Shown here in pieces: positions 17,019 through 27,090 of a DNA stretch of 64,000 nucleotides. The DNA lies in the NCBI GenBank assembly GCA_049596955.1, contig JBMYMD010000009.1:1-64000 (forward strand). Direction: 5' to 3'. The DNA is from UBA3478 sp049596955 (GTDB taxonomy: Bacteria > Bacteroidota > Bacteroidia > Flavobacteriales > Flavobacteriaceae). Each line of letters begins with the position of its first letter. Within the stretch, counting starts at the first letter, position 1. The position numbers and the translations under genes were made by a program. Below the pieces are notes generated by a model. That model was not told the origin of the DNA and did not search any database. It was given only the letters and a program-made list of their open reading frames with translations.

Positions 17019-18923
17019 TTACTGCATCATTGGCAATACCACTTTAGAAGGATACTTTCTGCTGTGATGAACTTTGTTGTGAGCCACTACCCCTTCTGAC
17101 TCGTCGTAATTATTTCCTCCCGTATTCAGATTTCTTGCAAACCTTGGAAAGTTACTACTGCTGACTTCAATGCGAATACGATGTCCTTTTTTGAAATAGT
17201 TTGAGGTCGATAAGGCCGATAGTTCTAATTTGACTACTTCTCCTTTGGTCAAGAAAACTTCCTTGTCGTACCCTTCTCTATATCGAGCGCGCTGAATAGT
17301 TTCATCTAAATTATAAGCACTTCCGTCAGGATGCACATCGATTAATTTCACCGTAAAATCTGTGTCTAAAACATCTGAAGAAATATATAATGTCGTTTTG
17401 ATTTCGCCACTCACTTCAACTCCTTTCTCTAAGACAGGAGTGGTATACACCAATATGTCTTCGCGCTCTTCCATGATTTGTTGATCGAATGATCCTCCTT
17501 TGACTGCGTTTCCAGTGCAACATACATTTCCTCCATAAGAATCTACTGGATTCATGGGGTCATAAGTAAATGCATCGGGCTTGTCTATCGAAGACGGTCT
17601 TTTTCTCGACAGTACTCCATCTCCATTTAAAGTGTTTGCCGATCCTTCAGAATGCAAGTAATAGGTCACATCTTTAACCCCTTGAGGAGGCCAGGTTTCT
17701 GAAGACTGCCACTTGTTCATTCCCATGGTGTAATACTGAACGCGAGGCGTTTTCTCTTTAAAATCGTTTTCTTCTCCTTTGAGCCACATGTCAAACCAGC
17801 CGTAAATTTGTTCATCGTAATTCAATCTGGCATCTCCTACTGAAAGCTCGCCAACCACCGTGTTTTCTGTAGCCCTTTTATAGCCGCAATGCAATGTAGG
17901 GGCAATTACTAAATATTGATTGTCTCTTACTTCAGGATCCGATGCGTTTTTTCTAACGTGATTAAAGAGCGCCAGATTGGGACTTATTGAAACATCGTAC
18001 CAAGATGCAAACCAAAAACTGGGGACTCCGAAATCCATAGTGTCGTGGTATAAACCACCTTGATACCATTGAGGATCTTTAGGTTTTCTATTGACCATGC
18101 GGTCAAAAATTTCTCTTTTTCCATTTACATTTTGAAGAATATCTGTAATGGGTAAATGCCTCAACGCTTCGGACATATCTACACGAGGGTTCTCAGGTGA
18201 TAAGTCGTAAAATCTAGAAATTCGAATAAGATCTTCTTGACTAGCGCCAAGTGGAATTCTCGGTTTGTATTTGTCGTGCTCGACTCCGTATAACCAAGCA
18301 AAAAACAACAATTGCTCTACACCTCCTCTATACCAATTTCCCTGCTCCACATATTCACCTACTTCACCTACACCTGCTCCAAACCCTTGAGGCACCATAG
18401 CGGCATGTGAGGGATGGTCCAAAGCTGCAACTGCCATCTGCCACTCTGCTGTTGAAGAACATCCAATAGTTCCAATTTTTCCATTAGACCAACTCTGATT
18501 TTTGAGCCAAGTAAAGGCGTCATAACCATCGGTGAGCGGCATTCCGAGTATATCCCACTGCCCTTCGGAATAATAACGACCTCTTTCATTTTGAACGACA
18601 TAGGCATATCCGCGCTTTACTGCGGCAAGAGCTGCTTTAACATGTCGATCTCTAAATTCTCCATTTTGCCAAGAATTAAAATTATAAGGTGTTCTTGAAA
18701 AGATGACAGGTACTTGCTCATCTGTTTTGGGTCGATAAATATCTGTGGCCAGACGAATACCATCGCGCATGGGCATCATGATTTTTTGATCGATGTGCGC
18801 TATAGCTTCCAATTCAATTACAGTTGGGTCGTCCTCGGGCAAACCGTGCATTTGGCCTATGGCGTAATTCAGTGACAGTAAAAGAGCAAAGCAAAATGTG
18901 AAAAATTTAGAAAAAGCTTTCAT
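17019..18923 (-). CDS. CocE/NonD-family hydrolase (S15, glutaryl-7-ACA-acylase-like)
   Basis: 634 residues with signal peptide ending LNYAIG. N-terminal X-Pro dipeptidyl-peptidase-like domain with RDGIRLATDIYRP (about 53-65) and nucleophile motif GTIGCSSTAEWQM (Ser about 156), then a C-terminal jelly roll (about 430-630, with FTVKLIDVHPDG and HRIRIEVSSSNFPRF). Family members hydrolyse esters, amides or acyl-peptides; substrate unknown. Its start overlaps the TspO-like gene by 17 bp, so the two are probably co-transcribed. Confidence 0.85.
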   Translation of the reverse strand: MKAFSKFFTFCFALLLSLNYAIGQMHGLPEDDPTVIELEAIAHIDQKIMMPMRDGIRLATDIYRPKTDEQVPVIFSRTPYNFNSWQNGEFRDRHVKAALAAVKRGYAYVVQNERGRYYSEGQWDILGMPLTDGYDAFTWLKNQSWSNGKIGTIGCSSTAEWQMAVAALDHPSHAAMVPQGFGAGVGEVGEYVEQGNWYRGGVEQLLFFAWLYGVEHDKYKPRIPLGASQEDLIRISRFYDLSPENPRVDMSEALRHLPITDILQNVNGKREIFDRMVNRKPKDPQWYQGGLYHDTMDFGVPSFWFASWYDVSISPNLALFNHVRKNASDPEVRDNQYLVIAPTLHCGYKRATENTVVGELSVGDARLNYDEQIYGWFDMWLKGEENDFKEKTPRVQYYTMGMNKWQSSETWPPQGVKDVTYYLHSEGSANTLNGDGVLSRKRPSSIDKPDAFTYDPMNPVDSYGGNVCCTGNAVKGGSFDQQIMEEREDILVYTTPVLEKGVEVSGEIKTTLYISSDVLDTDFTVKLIDVHPDGSAYNLDETIQRARYREGYDKEVFLTKGEVVKLELSALSTSNYFKKGHRIRIEVSSSNFPRFARNLNTGGNNYDESEGVVAHNKVHHSRKYPSKVVLPMMQ

Positions 18924-19701
18924 TATTATGATTTTGAGATGTTAGTGTGATTTTTATTAGAATGCCAAGTAAAACTAGGGTGAAAACTCCCATAGCAATT
19001 TGAGTTGTAACAATAATTTCCGGATAGTTTGAGTTAAAACCACTTTCTGACAGATGTTTACTGTAAATACCGAAATAAGCCCAAATTAAAACTAAGGCAT
19101 ATGCACCTTTTTTAAATATCCACAACTGAGAGAGTCCAATAGCGACACCCACACTGAGTATAATAATGGTCCATAAAGGTTCTGAAAGACCATAAAATGG
19201 CATATCATAGGTTGAAAAATAAGCCGTAAAATTGGCTATAGTCGCCACTGTTATCCAACCAAAATAAACCGTAAAAGGCAATCGTAAGAAAACAGCCTGG
19301 ATCAAAGACAATTCAAGAGAATTTAAAACGATATTCAATCTAATTAAAGTCAATAGTAAGAAGAGCATTACCCCTAATGACAAGACAATCATTTCGTGAT
19401 GCCATACAAAAATCCAACAGCTATTCAAGATGCTATTAGCGATAAATAAATACAACGCCTTTTTGGGAAATTTTTCAAAATTAGACTTGAAAAGAATCGC
19501 TACACTAAATCCTAGTAAAAGGGAATAAATCAATCCCCATATGGCAAAGGTTGAACCCGATGGAGTAAACAAATTGGCATACTGATCAGATATTTCTCCT
19601 GTAGTTTTGTTATTTATCGGAAGAATATTGGCTAACGCGTTTACCGTTATCATTTGAACAAACCCTATAATTACAATTGTTTTGAGCACTACGCTTCTCA
19701 T
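18907..19701 (-). CDS. TspO/MBR-like membrane protein
   Basis: 264 residues, seven to eight hydrophobic helices. LFTPSGSTFAIWGLIY (about 45-60), NSILNSCWIFVWHHE (about 90-104) and LPFTVYFGWITVATIANFTA resemble the tryptophan-rich sensory (TspO/MBR) superfamily but the protein is longer than canonical 160-residue TspO. Such proteins bind porphyrins or similar hydrophobic ligands; this assignment is by similarity of pattern only. Overlaps the CocE/NonD start by 17 bp. Confidence 0.65.
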   Translation of the reverse strand: MRSVVLKTIVIIGFVQMITVNALANILPINNKTTGEISDQYANLFTPSGSTFAIWGLIYSLLLGFSVAILFKSNFEKFPKKALYLFIANSILNSCWIFVWHHEMIVLSLGVMLFLLLTLIRLNIVLNSLELSLIQAVFLRLPFTVYFGWITVATIANFTAYFSTYDMPFYGLSEPLWTIIILSVGVAIGLSQLWIFKKGAYALVLIWAYFGIYSKHLSESGFNSNYPEIIVTTQIAMGVFTLVLLGILIKITLTSQNHNNESFF

Positions 19702-19825
19702 AAAACTGTTTTAAACTACATCTATACAATTTAACAAATAAATAAGAACCCTCTATTTTTTTTGTGTTTTCTTAGTTGTGTTAACTATGTCTTTTTAAAA
19801 GTGTAAATGCTGAGATAATCCGCCT

Positions 19826-20899
19826 ATGAAATCGACTGACTCAAACCCTCACAACAGAGAGTTATTGACCCTAGGTTTACTCCTATTTATTACAGGATGT
19901 ATTGCCAAAATTCCTTTTATCATAGATTATCCAGAAGATTCGTTTTACGCTCACTTTATGGGAGTCATACTTGTCCCCACATGGTCTTACTACATAGCTC
20001 TCAAGCGAAAAAATACCCTTATATACCCTTTGATTAGCAGTTTATTTGCCGTAATTATCGCATTCTTCTTAAAGTATTTCTTTGGTTTTTCAGAAGGCGA
20101 TTCTTTTGGTATTGCTCTAATTCATTCTGTGGTGATCTTTCTTTTTTGCATTGGGTTTGCGTTTTTAGGTGCAAATTGGAATGAGACCAAAGAACGAATG
20201 CGATATCTCAAGTTTTTGATTGATACCGCGGTAGTGTCCGGACTACTGCTAATTAGCTCTGTTGTATTTTCTGGAATTACCATAGAACTTTTTACCCTAA
20301 CTGCTTTGGATATCGAAGGATTTTATATAGAAAATGTTGTGGTTTGGGGATTGCCAGCAATACCAATAATCGCAAGCTATCTCGTTTTAAACAATCCCGA
20401 CTTGGTTGAAAAAGTCACTCCCCTTCTTTCAAAAATATTCAGCCCCCTCGCTTTTTTAGCACTTGTGTTATTCAGTATAGCACTTGTGTTTGCCCCCAAT
20501 AATATCTTTGAAGACCGCGAATTGCTGTTGCTATTTAATTTAATCTTGATAGCCGTGTGTGCACTTATTTTATTCTCGGTGAGTGACAAAAATTTAAATC
20601 AAAGACAGTGGAAAATTATTCGTTTGTTGAGCTATATCACCACCTTAGACAATCTGATTGCTCTTCTTGCTATAGGTTATCGCATTTTTGAAAACGGTGT
20701 AACCCCTAATCGCTTCACCCTAATAGGAATTAACTTGATGCTCTTTATTCAACTTCTATTGTTGAACAAACAACTCTATCACGCGTTTTCGCAAAAGTCA
20801 ATTAAAAATGCTGTAAAAATCGTTTCAGGCCCTTATCTCAATATTTATTTGTTGTGGTCAATAGCAATACTCTTTATTGTGATTCCCTTTTGGTTCTAA
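19826..20899 (+). CDS. DUF4153-like polytopic membrane protein
   Basis: 357 residues, about ten hydrophobic segments, very few catalytic-type residues. The C-terminal SYITTLDNLIALLAIGYRI and NGVTPNRF resemble the region shared by DUF4153 proteins. Function unknown in the family. Divergent from the TspO-like gene, single-gene unit followed by about 260 bp of non-coding sequence that contains a hairpin. Confidence 0.65.
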   Translation: MKSTDSNPHNRELLTLGLLLFITGCIAKIPFIIDYPEDSFYAHFMGVILVPTWSYYIALKRKNTLIYPLISSLFAVIIAFFLKYFFGFSEGDSFGIALIHSVVIFLFCIGFAFLGANWNETKERMRYLKFLIDTAVVSGLLLISSVVFSGITIELFTLTALDIEGFYIENVVVWGLPAIPIIASYLVLNNPDLVEKVTPLLSKIFSPLAFLALVLFSIALVFAPNNIFEDRELLLLFNLILIAVCALILFSVSDKNLNQRQWKIIRLLSYITTLDNLIALLAIGYRIFENGVTPNRFTLIGINLMLFIQLLLLNKQLYHAFSQKSIKNAVKIVSGPYLNIYLLWSIAILFIVIPFWF

Positions 20900-21064
20900 T
20901 TTATTTTAAAGACAAAAACTGTTCTGTTTATCGATTGATATCTCAGCTCACTTGCAAGAAACAACTGAACGTGCTTTTTTGAATTTGGTCTAATTTTTCA
21001 AAGCTAACCTTTTGAAAACTATATTTTTAAATTGCTTTCATAGCGTAGTGAATACATAACCAAA

Positions 21065-21095
21065 AATGAACGTCAGTTTAAAACTGGCGTTCATT
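21065..21095. repeat. Hairpin between the DUF4153-like gene and the small gene
   Basis: A 12-bp inverted repeat AATGAACGTCAG / CTGGCGTTCATT with one G-U/T-C mismatch and a 7-base loop. It is not followed by a clear T-tract, so it is a weak terminator candidate for the upstream gene (166 bp after its stop). Its core CGYCAG/CTGGCG is the same as in the terminator at 21469. The rest of 20900-21160 shows no open frame. Confidence 0.6.
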
Positions 21096-21160
21096 CGTCG
21101 AAAATTTTAAATATTCAAAAGTATTACGCGTTATAACTTAGAATACTTTGAAGACAGCAA

Positions 21161-21373
21161 ATGAATAAGTGGTTTAAATTGAAAAAGAAGCATAATTTTT
21201 TAACAGAAGAAGAACGTTTAAAAGAACTGAGAGAAATCGTTCACAAGATAAAATCTGAGTACATCGATGATGTCGCGAATAGTGCTCATCAAGACCAAAT
21301 TACTATACGACAAGCTATTAACCACTTAGATGAATTAGATACTGAATTAAGAAATTTAAATCGTGGAATTTAG
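21161..21373 (+). CDS. Small hypothetical protein, 70 residues
   Basis: ATG at 21161, preceded by an A-rich leader. Very basic start (MNKWFKLKKKHNF) then a charged, helix-forming sequence with heptad-like spacing (LKELREIVHKIKSEYI and INHLDELDTELRNLNRG), so probably a small helical, perhaps oligomeric, cytoplasmic protein. No recognised family. It is bracketed by two hairpins with the same stem core and followed by a strong terminator, which supports it as an independent transcript. Confidence 0.6.
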   Translation: MNKWFKLKKKHNFLTEEERLKELREIVHKIKSEYIDDVANSAHQDQITIRQAINHLDELDTELRNLNRGI

Positions 21374-21468
21374 CGGTGTATTTAAATTGCAATTTACTAT
21401 TTAAAAGAAATAATTTTATATATTAGGAGCGTATTGTATAGCAATTCTTGCTTCTTTAATTAGTCTTT

Positions 21469-21494
21469 AAACGCCAGTCATGCTGGCGTTTTTT
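21469..21494 (+). terminator. Intrinsic terminator after the small gene
   Basis: Perfect 9-bp stem AAACGCCAG / CTGGCGTTT with a 5-base loop TCATG, running into a T-tract (six T). It ends inside the stop codon of the convergent sulfatase gene, so it may also slow transcription from that side, although the minus-strand T-run is short. Confidence 0.85.
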
Positions 21495-22917
21495 ATTGGT
21501 TCAAAGACTCTACTTCACCTGCTTGTCGCACTTCATTTCCTTTTTGTTCAGTAAGTGCATCTCCCAAAACTAATCGTATTGAGTCTGCGATTTTTAAAAT
21601 CGCTCTTGTTTTTTCTGGATGCTTATCCGCAATATTCGTAGACTCCGTCGGATCGTCTATTAGATGATACAACTCAGGAACTTCTATTTTATTCATTTCA
21701 TAATTGATGGGAAGACCGTCATCTGTTCCTACACGACCATTTAAAGATCTGTAGGTGTGAGGTAGGTACAATTTGTAATCTTGGTGACGAATGGCATGAA
21801 GCTCATTTACACGATAATAAAAAAAGAAATTTTCATGAGGACTTACATCTGAGGCATTGGTCAATAATGGAACTAAAGACTTACCATCAATCTTTAGTTC
21901 GGGCATTTTGGCATTAGTCCATTCTGCAATTGTAGGTAACCAATCTATACCCATTGCTGGCTGATCGATAACTCTCGGAGATTTTATTGATCTGGGATAA
22001 GACACTATAGCCGGAACCCTATGACCTCCCTCCCAATTGGTGCCCTTTCCTTCTCTATAAATTCCTGATGAACCTGAATGTCCACCGTATGATAACCACG
22101 GACCGTTGTCTGAGGTAAATACAATAATCGTATTCTCTATAAGATCTAAATCTTCGAGATGCTGAACCAGGCGCCCAAACTCGTGATCTATTTCGTTAAT
22201 TACGTCTCCATAGAGTCCCCGATCTTGCGTTCCCTGAAAATCAGGATGTGCAAAAAGAGGAACATGTGGTTGTGGATGAGGTAGGTAAACGAAAAAAGGT
22301 TGGTCTTTATGCGTACTGATAAAATCAATCGCTTCTTGGGTAAATTCACGAGTTAAGGTCGATTGATCTGTCAACTTTCGAATGGGTTCTTCATTTTTGT
22401 AGAGAAAAATATCATCAAAATTGAACCAGCTTCCTTGTTGTGGATGATAGGGCCACATATCATTGGAATAAAGAATACCGTAGAATTCATCAAAGCCCTG
22501 TCTAGTAGGCAAAAAAGGAGCTGCATCACCAAGGTGCCATTTGCCAAAAATACCCGTTGCATATCCTTCTTCTTTGAGCATCTCCGCTATAGTAGTTTCA
22601 GCTGGATTTAAGCCGATTTTTGCATTGGGCATAAAGGCATTATGTATGCCAATTCGATTCGGATAACAGCCTGTTAAAATAGATGCCCTTGAAGCGGAGC
22701 ACACGGGCTGTGTCGCGTAATAAGAAGTAAAATAGACCCCTTCTCTTGCCAATTTGTCGAGATTTGGAGTGCTGAAATCTTGTGCTCCGTATATTCCTAA
22801 ATCGCCGTATCCTTGATCGTCTGTAAGAATAAAAATAACATTGGGTGGAGCCTGCTCAAGTAAAGCCTCAGAACAAGACAAAAAACACAAAGCCAAAACG
22901 AAAGCGTATGTTCTCAT
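21493..22917 (-). CDS. S1-family sulfatase (arylsulfatase A/GALNS-like), probable lipoprotein
   Basis: 474 residues. N-terminal signal with lipobox-like FLSC (C15). Metal-binding DDQGYGD (33-39) and the formylglycine motif CSASRASILTG with C73 and R77 (C-x-A-x-R variant) show a type I sulfatase; SDNGPW further on supplies the second metal aspartate. It needs formylglycine-generating enzyme or anSME, neither of which is in the window. Likely removes sulfate esters from algal or animal glycans at the envelope. Single-gene unit divergent from the SGNH lipoprotein gene. Confidence 0.9.
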   Translation of the reverse strand: MRTYAFVLALCFLSCSEALLEQAPPNVIFILTDDQGYGDLGIYGAQDFSTPNLDKLAREGVYFTSYYATQPVCSASRASILTGCYPNRIGIHNAFMPNAKIGLNPAETTIAEMLKEEGYATGIFGKWHLGDAAPFLPTRQGFDEFYGILYSNDMWPYHPQQGSWFNFDDIFLYKNEEPIRKLTDQSTLTREFTQEAIDFISTHKDQPFFVYLPHPQPHVPLFAHPDFQGTQDRGLYGDVINEIDHEFGRLVQHLEDLDLIENTIIVFTSDNGPWLSYGGHSGSSGIYREGKGTNWEGGHRVPAIVSYPRSIKSPRVIDQPAMGIDWLPTIAEWTNAKMPELKIDGKSLVPLLTNASDVSPHENFFFYYRVNELHAIRHQDYKLYLPHTYRSLNGRVGTDDGLPINYEMNKIEVPELYHLIDDPTESTNIADKHPEKTRAILKIADSIRLVLGDALTEQKGNEVRQAGEVESLNQ

Positions 22918-23013
22918 AATTATAAAATTTGCTCAATTCAACGGCTTAAGTTACAAATTCATCTCTCAAAAATTATTTGGCATTTAATATCTTTAAGATG
23001 AAATATTATCTCG

Positions 23014-23724
23014 ATGAAAATCTATTCTTATCTCTTGAGTCTGTCGCTATTGACCTTAGTTTCATGCAAGCAAAAAAAAACGGAGACCTCTGAAGATGCG
23101 CAATCCTTGACTTACTTGGCCCTTGGTGACAGTTATACCATAGGGGAGTCCGTAGCTCAAGCAGGACGCTGGCCTAATCAATTGGCTAAGGCCTTAGAAC
23201 CGCTTATCAATCAGTCTCTACACACGACTATAGTAGCCAAAACAGGATGGACCACAGACGAATTAAATCAAGGAATAAATGAAGCCTCATTGGACAGTAA
23301 CTATGATTTAATTTCACTTTTAATCGGGGTAAACAATCAATATAGAGGGTGGCCTCTCGAAGAATATAAACTTGAATTCGAATCCTTATTAAAAAGAGCC
23401 ATAGCTTTTAAAAGGAATGAAAAAAGTCCTGTTTTTGTAGTTTCTATACCCGATTATGGTGTAACTCCATTTGTGCAAAATTCAAATCGTAAGCCCGAAC
23501 AAATTGCTTTAGAAATCGATATGTTTAACACGGCTGCAGAACAGATTTGCGCTCATTATGGCATTCCTTTTTTCAACATTACACCAATTTCAAGAACTGC
23601 TGTGAACGATGCTAATTTAATTGCAGAAGACGGCTTACATCCATCGGCTGAAATGTATCGTCAGTGGGTAGATCATTTTGGTTCGGATATCGCTGATAAA
23701 CTCCTTGCGAATGAAATCCCTTAA
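23014..23724 (+). CDS. SGNH/GDSL-family hydrolase, lipoprotein
   Basis: 236 residues. Lipobox TLVSC (C18). Block I LALGDSYTIGE with catalytic Ser40, block III LLIGVNNQ, and block V DGLHPSAEMY near residue 213 with the catalytic Asp and His. This fold hydrolyses acyl esters (lysophospholipids, acetylated sugars). Overlaps the beta-lactamase-like gene by 14 bp, so the two are co-translated. Confidence 0.87.
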   Translation: MKIYSYLLSLSLLTLVSCKQKKTETSEDAQSLTYLALGDSYTIGESVAQAGRWPNQLAKALEPLINQSLHTTIVAKTGWTTDELNQGINEASLDSNYDLISLLIGVNNQYRGWPLEEYKLEFESLLKRAIAFKRNEKSPVFVVSIPDYGVTPFVQNSNRKPEQIALEIDMFNTAAEQICAHYGIPFFNITPISRTAVNDANLIAEDGLHPSAEMYRQWVDHFGSDIADKLLANEIP

Positions 23725-24937
23725 GTTTTATTATTTAGCGCTCACTCTTTTTACTGGAGTGCTTCAAGGGCAAGAATTTAATGCCATAAAGGCTGATTCT
23801 GTAGTAAACGCAGGAATCAAAGCCCAAGCCTATCCAGGCGCTCAACTCTTAGTTTTTAAAAAAGGAGAAGTCATTCATCACAAATCCTATGGCTACCACA
23901 CTTACGATTCCTTGGTTCAAGTTGAAGACCATCATTTATATGATTTGGCGTCGGTAACTAAGATTCTCGCTGGTACACTTTCGTTCATGAAAGTTTATGA
24001 GAATGGAGGTATTGACCTGAACGCTCCGGCCAAGACCTACTTTGAACGCCTTGAAAACACCAATAAAAAAAACTCCACTTTAAAAGAAATTCTCAGCCAT
24101 AGTGCAGGATGGCAACCTTATATTGCGCATCAAACTACACTCAAGCGCAAAAACGGAGGCTTTAAAAAAAGAGGTGTTTCTTTGGAAAAGTCCTCGAAAT
24201 ATCCAACAGCCGTTTACGATAACCTTTATGTGCATAAAAATTATAAAAAGCGAATTTACAAGCGCATTGCAAAAACAAAGTTGAGAACAAAAGGAGAATA
24301 TCTCTACTCTGGCCTTTGGTTCTTTTTACTCCCAGAGTGGATAGAAGAGCGAACCGGAAAGTCTTTTTCAAATTTTTTATCTGATTCATTTTATAAACCT
24401 CTAGGAGCAGATCGCTTAGGCTTTTTACCCTTAGAAAATTTTCCAAAAGCAGAAATTGTTCCTACAGAAATAGATTCCTTTTTTAGAAATGATCTTGTAC
24501 AAGGGTGGGTTCATGATGAGGCTGCTGCTCTAATGGGAGGTATTTCTGGAAATGCAGGTCTTTTTGGCAATGCAGAATCCATTGCAAAAGTTTTAGAAAT
24601 GCTGCTCTACGGTGGCACTTACCAGGGTCAATTTTATTTGAAGCGATCTACTGTAGACCTCTTTACTCAAAAGGCATATCCCAATCAAATCAATCGAAGA
24701 GGGTTGGGCTTTGACAAACCCGATTACCTAATGGAACAGACTTACCCATCTGAAAGCCTTTCTCCCCAAAGTTATGGCCATACAGGCTTCACAGGTACTT
24801 TCGTTTGGGTCGATCCCGTCTATGAAACCTTTATTGTTTTCTTAACCAATCGAGTTTATCCTAATCGATCCCAAAGAGGCCTGTATCAACTTGGAATTCG
24901 CTCAAAGCTCGTCGAACTTAGTATAGGTATTCCTTAA
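23711..24937 (+). CDS. Serine hydrolase, beta-lactamase/penicillin-binding-protein-like (AmpC/esterase EstB fold)
   Basis: 408 residues from ATG at 23711; the frame opens further upstream at a TTG but only the ATG start gives a signal peptide (MKSLKFYYLALTLFTGVLQG). Active-site motifs: SVTK (S81, K84), YSG in place of the usual YxN (near residue 205), and HTGFTG late in the protein. Probably a periplasmic D-aminopeptidase, transpeptidase-like or esterase enzyme. Ends 4 bp before the convergent M28 peptidase stop. Confidence 0.85.
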   Translation: MKSLKFYYLALTLFTGVLQGQEFNAIKADSVVNAGIKAQAYPGAQLLVFKKGEVIHHKSYGYHTYDSLVQVEDHHLYDLASVTKILAGTLSFMKVYENGGIDLNAPAKTYFERLENTNKKNSTLKEILSHSAGWQPYIAHQTTLKRKNGGFKKRGVSLEKSSKYPTAVYDNLYVHKNYKKRIYKRIAKTKLRTKGEYLYSGLWFFLLPEWIEERTGKSFSNFLSDSFYKPLGADRLGFLPLENFPKAEIVPTEIDSFFRNDLVQGWVHDEAAALMGGISGNAGLFGNAESIAKVLEMLLYGGTYQGQFYLKRSTVDLFTQKAYPNQINRRGLGFDKPDYLMEQTYPSESLSPQSYGHTGFTGTFVWVDPVYETFIVFLTNRVYPNRSQRGLYQLGIRSKLVELSIGIP

Positions 24938-24941
24938 ATTC

Positions 24942-27020
24942 TTAATTCGCACTCATCTTGCGCATCTTTTCGGCTAGGTCTGTGATGGCCTTGGCATATC
25001 TATTGTCCCATTCTTTGAGTTTTTTAGTCCTTTGAATGGCTAGCTCGTATTCGATTCCAGGTAAAATCCAAGAAGCGTATCCCGAAAAAGGATCTGATGA
25101 GGCGTAAATTGATTTGAACCAATCGCCATAGTACATTCCTTTTTGGTCTATAAAACTTTTTTCTAATGCAATCAATTGTCGATTTAAAAATTGTATTTCC
25201 ACTGCGCTTAAACCAATATCATTTATTCTATTTGACAAGTTTTCTGTCGCAGATGCTGCAGCCGCGCTTAAATCAGCTATCGCTTGACGGGTTTTTTCAA
25301 ATCCTTTAAAGTCTGACTTTAGTTGGCGTACTTTTTCTTCGGCTCGATCGAAATGCCCCTTTAAATCATTGGGGTATCTGTTGAGATCGTAAGGAATCAG
25401 CGTCGCATTAGCCAATCTCAAACTCATAATACCTGCAAACTTTTCTATGGTCGGACCCATTTGAAATTCAGGGTCAACAAATCGCTCGTAATATCGAAAT
25501 GAATCATAGTTAGAATGGTATACGGTTGTACCTCCTGCTCCACCGCTCATTGAAGGCACTCCAACATGCATATAAAAACCGATGTGGTCGGAACCCCCTC
25601 CCAAATTTCCAATTGAAGGTGCTTCTTTGGATCCCCTCCACTGGTCGTATAAGGACATGTCTGAATAGGGATAATCAACTTCCTTAGCAGAAGCCAACAC
25701 TAATTCTTTTAGACTAGGAGAAGAAGATGCTCCAAAGCGTTTTCCGGATACTCCACCGTCAAAATTCATATATGCCACTGCCTTAGCATTGAGTTCATCT
25801 CGCATCTCTTCAACCCATTCTGCAGACCCTATAACACCGTGCTCTTCAGCATCCCAGTGTCCAATTAAAATTGATCTTTTTGGCCCTTTGCCTTCTTTTA
25901 CTAATTTTCCTAGAGTTTCGCTTAAACTGATGAGCATAGCCGTTCCACTATTTGGATCTGTAGCTCCAAAGCCCCAAGCGTCGAGGTGACAACCCAGAAT
26001 GATCCATTCATCTGGATAGACGCTGCCTTTAACTGTGCCTATTACATTGTGTACCCGAACAAATTCTCTTGGTTGGTCTACTTTGAGGAATACTTTTAAA
26101 GCTGATCCTCCTTGCAGTCTGTAGGTAAACGGAAGACCTCCTTGCCATCCACTTGGCACCACATCTCCATTCATTTGACCTAAGATTTCTTTAGCTGCAC
26201 CGTAACCAATTGGCGTAACTGGAATGCTGTGTAATTGCGTATCCTCAGGATTTTTTCGTTTTATTTTAATGTCCCCATCTAAAGGCAAGGCCGGTTCATA
26301 AGGGGTAAGTGGATCTCCAGTAAAATCTTCGGTCAACAGGGATCCCCTTTGTATGGTGCTTTCCGAATAATAAGGTCCTTCGGGATATCCCAATCCTCTG
26401 AAATAACCGCTATCCATTGGATCAGTGTATATGATTAGACCCGAGGCTCCTGCAGCCTCAGCAAACTTAGCCTTGTATCCTCTAAAATTTCCGCCGTATC
26501 GTGCAATAACGATTTTACCACTGACATCAACCCCCATATCTCGAAGCTTTTCGAAGTCTTCTTTTCTGCCATAATTTGCGTAAACAACCTCTGCAGTTAC
26601 CTCGCCTGAACCTGAATAGGCATTCCATCCTTTCCATAAATCTTCATCTGAAGAAAAAGGATCCCCTTCTACAATATCTTCCTTCATTGATAAAGGTTGC
26701 CTTTTGGGCTGAACAATTTCAAGATAGGACTCACCAGGTGCTTTAGACATGTAGACGTCGTATGGATATTTCTTTACAGATAACCCCCCATCGCTCATGC
26801 TTTTTGCGATATAGTCAATAACATCATTGTTCGCCTTACTACCAGCAACATGAGGTTTTTTTGTCAATTCTTTAAGGTGTATTTTAAATCTTGTCTGGTC
26901 AATAAGGTTGGTAAACAGTTCCTCTGTAGCGAGCTGATTTTTCCAATCTGATGCGGTAAATCCTGTTTGTGCAGCTGCACTAAGGCTTAGCAGACTCAGA
27001 AGAAAAAGGCATTTTTTCAT
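24942..27020 (-). CDS. M28-family glutamate carboxypeptidase II-like metallopeptidase
   Basis: 692 residues. Signal peptide ending SAAAQ; PA (protease-associated) domain about 120-280; M28 zinc-peptidase core with GCHLDAWGFGATDPNSG (H345, D355), WDAEEHG (E392, E393) and later HSNYD; and a C-terminal helical transferrin-receptor-like dimerisation domain (about 570-690). Predicted to remove C-terminal acidic residues from peptides outside the cytoplasm. Single-gene unit divergent from the M20 gene at 27091. Confidence 0.9.
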   Translation of the reverse strand: MKKCLFLLSLLSLSAAAQTGFTASDWKNQLATEELFTNLIDQTRFKIHLKELTKKPHVAGSKANNDVIDYIAKSMSDGGLSVKKYPYDVYMSKAPGESYLEIVQPKRQPLSMKEDIVEGDPFSSDEDLWKGWNAYSGSGEVTAEVVYANYGRKEDFEKLRDMGVDVSGKIVIARYGGNFRGYKAKFAEAAGASGLIIYTDPMDSGYFRGLGYPEGPYYSESTIQRGSLLTEDFTGDPLTPYEPALPLDGDIKIKRKNPEDTQLHSIPVTPIGYGAAKEILGQMNGDVVPSGWQGGLPFTYRLQGGSALKVFLKVDQPREFVRVHNVIGTVKGSVYPDEWIILGCHLDAWGFGATDPNSGTAMLISLSETLGKLVKEGKGPKRSILIGHWDAEEHGVIGSAEWVEEMRDELNAKAVAYMNFDGGVSGKRFGASSSPSLKELVLASAKEVDYPYSDMSLYDQWRGSKEAPSIGNLGGGSDHIGFYMHVGVPSMSGGAGGTTVYHSNYDSFRYYERFVDPEFQMGPTIEKFAGIMSLRLANATLIPYDLNRYPNDLKGHFDRAEEKVRQLKSDFKGFEKTRQAIADLSAAAASATENLSNRINDIGLSAVEIQFLNRQLIALEKSFIDQKGMYYGDWFKSIYASSDPFSGYASWILPGIEYELAIQRTKKLKEWDNRYAKAITDLAEKMRKMSAN

Positions 27021-27090
27021 AGTTCAGAAATTTTGAATTCTCTATCCGTTAAATGTAAGTATTTTTAGAGGCATTCAATATTTTAGTCTT

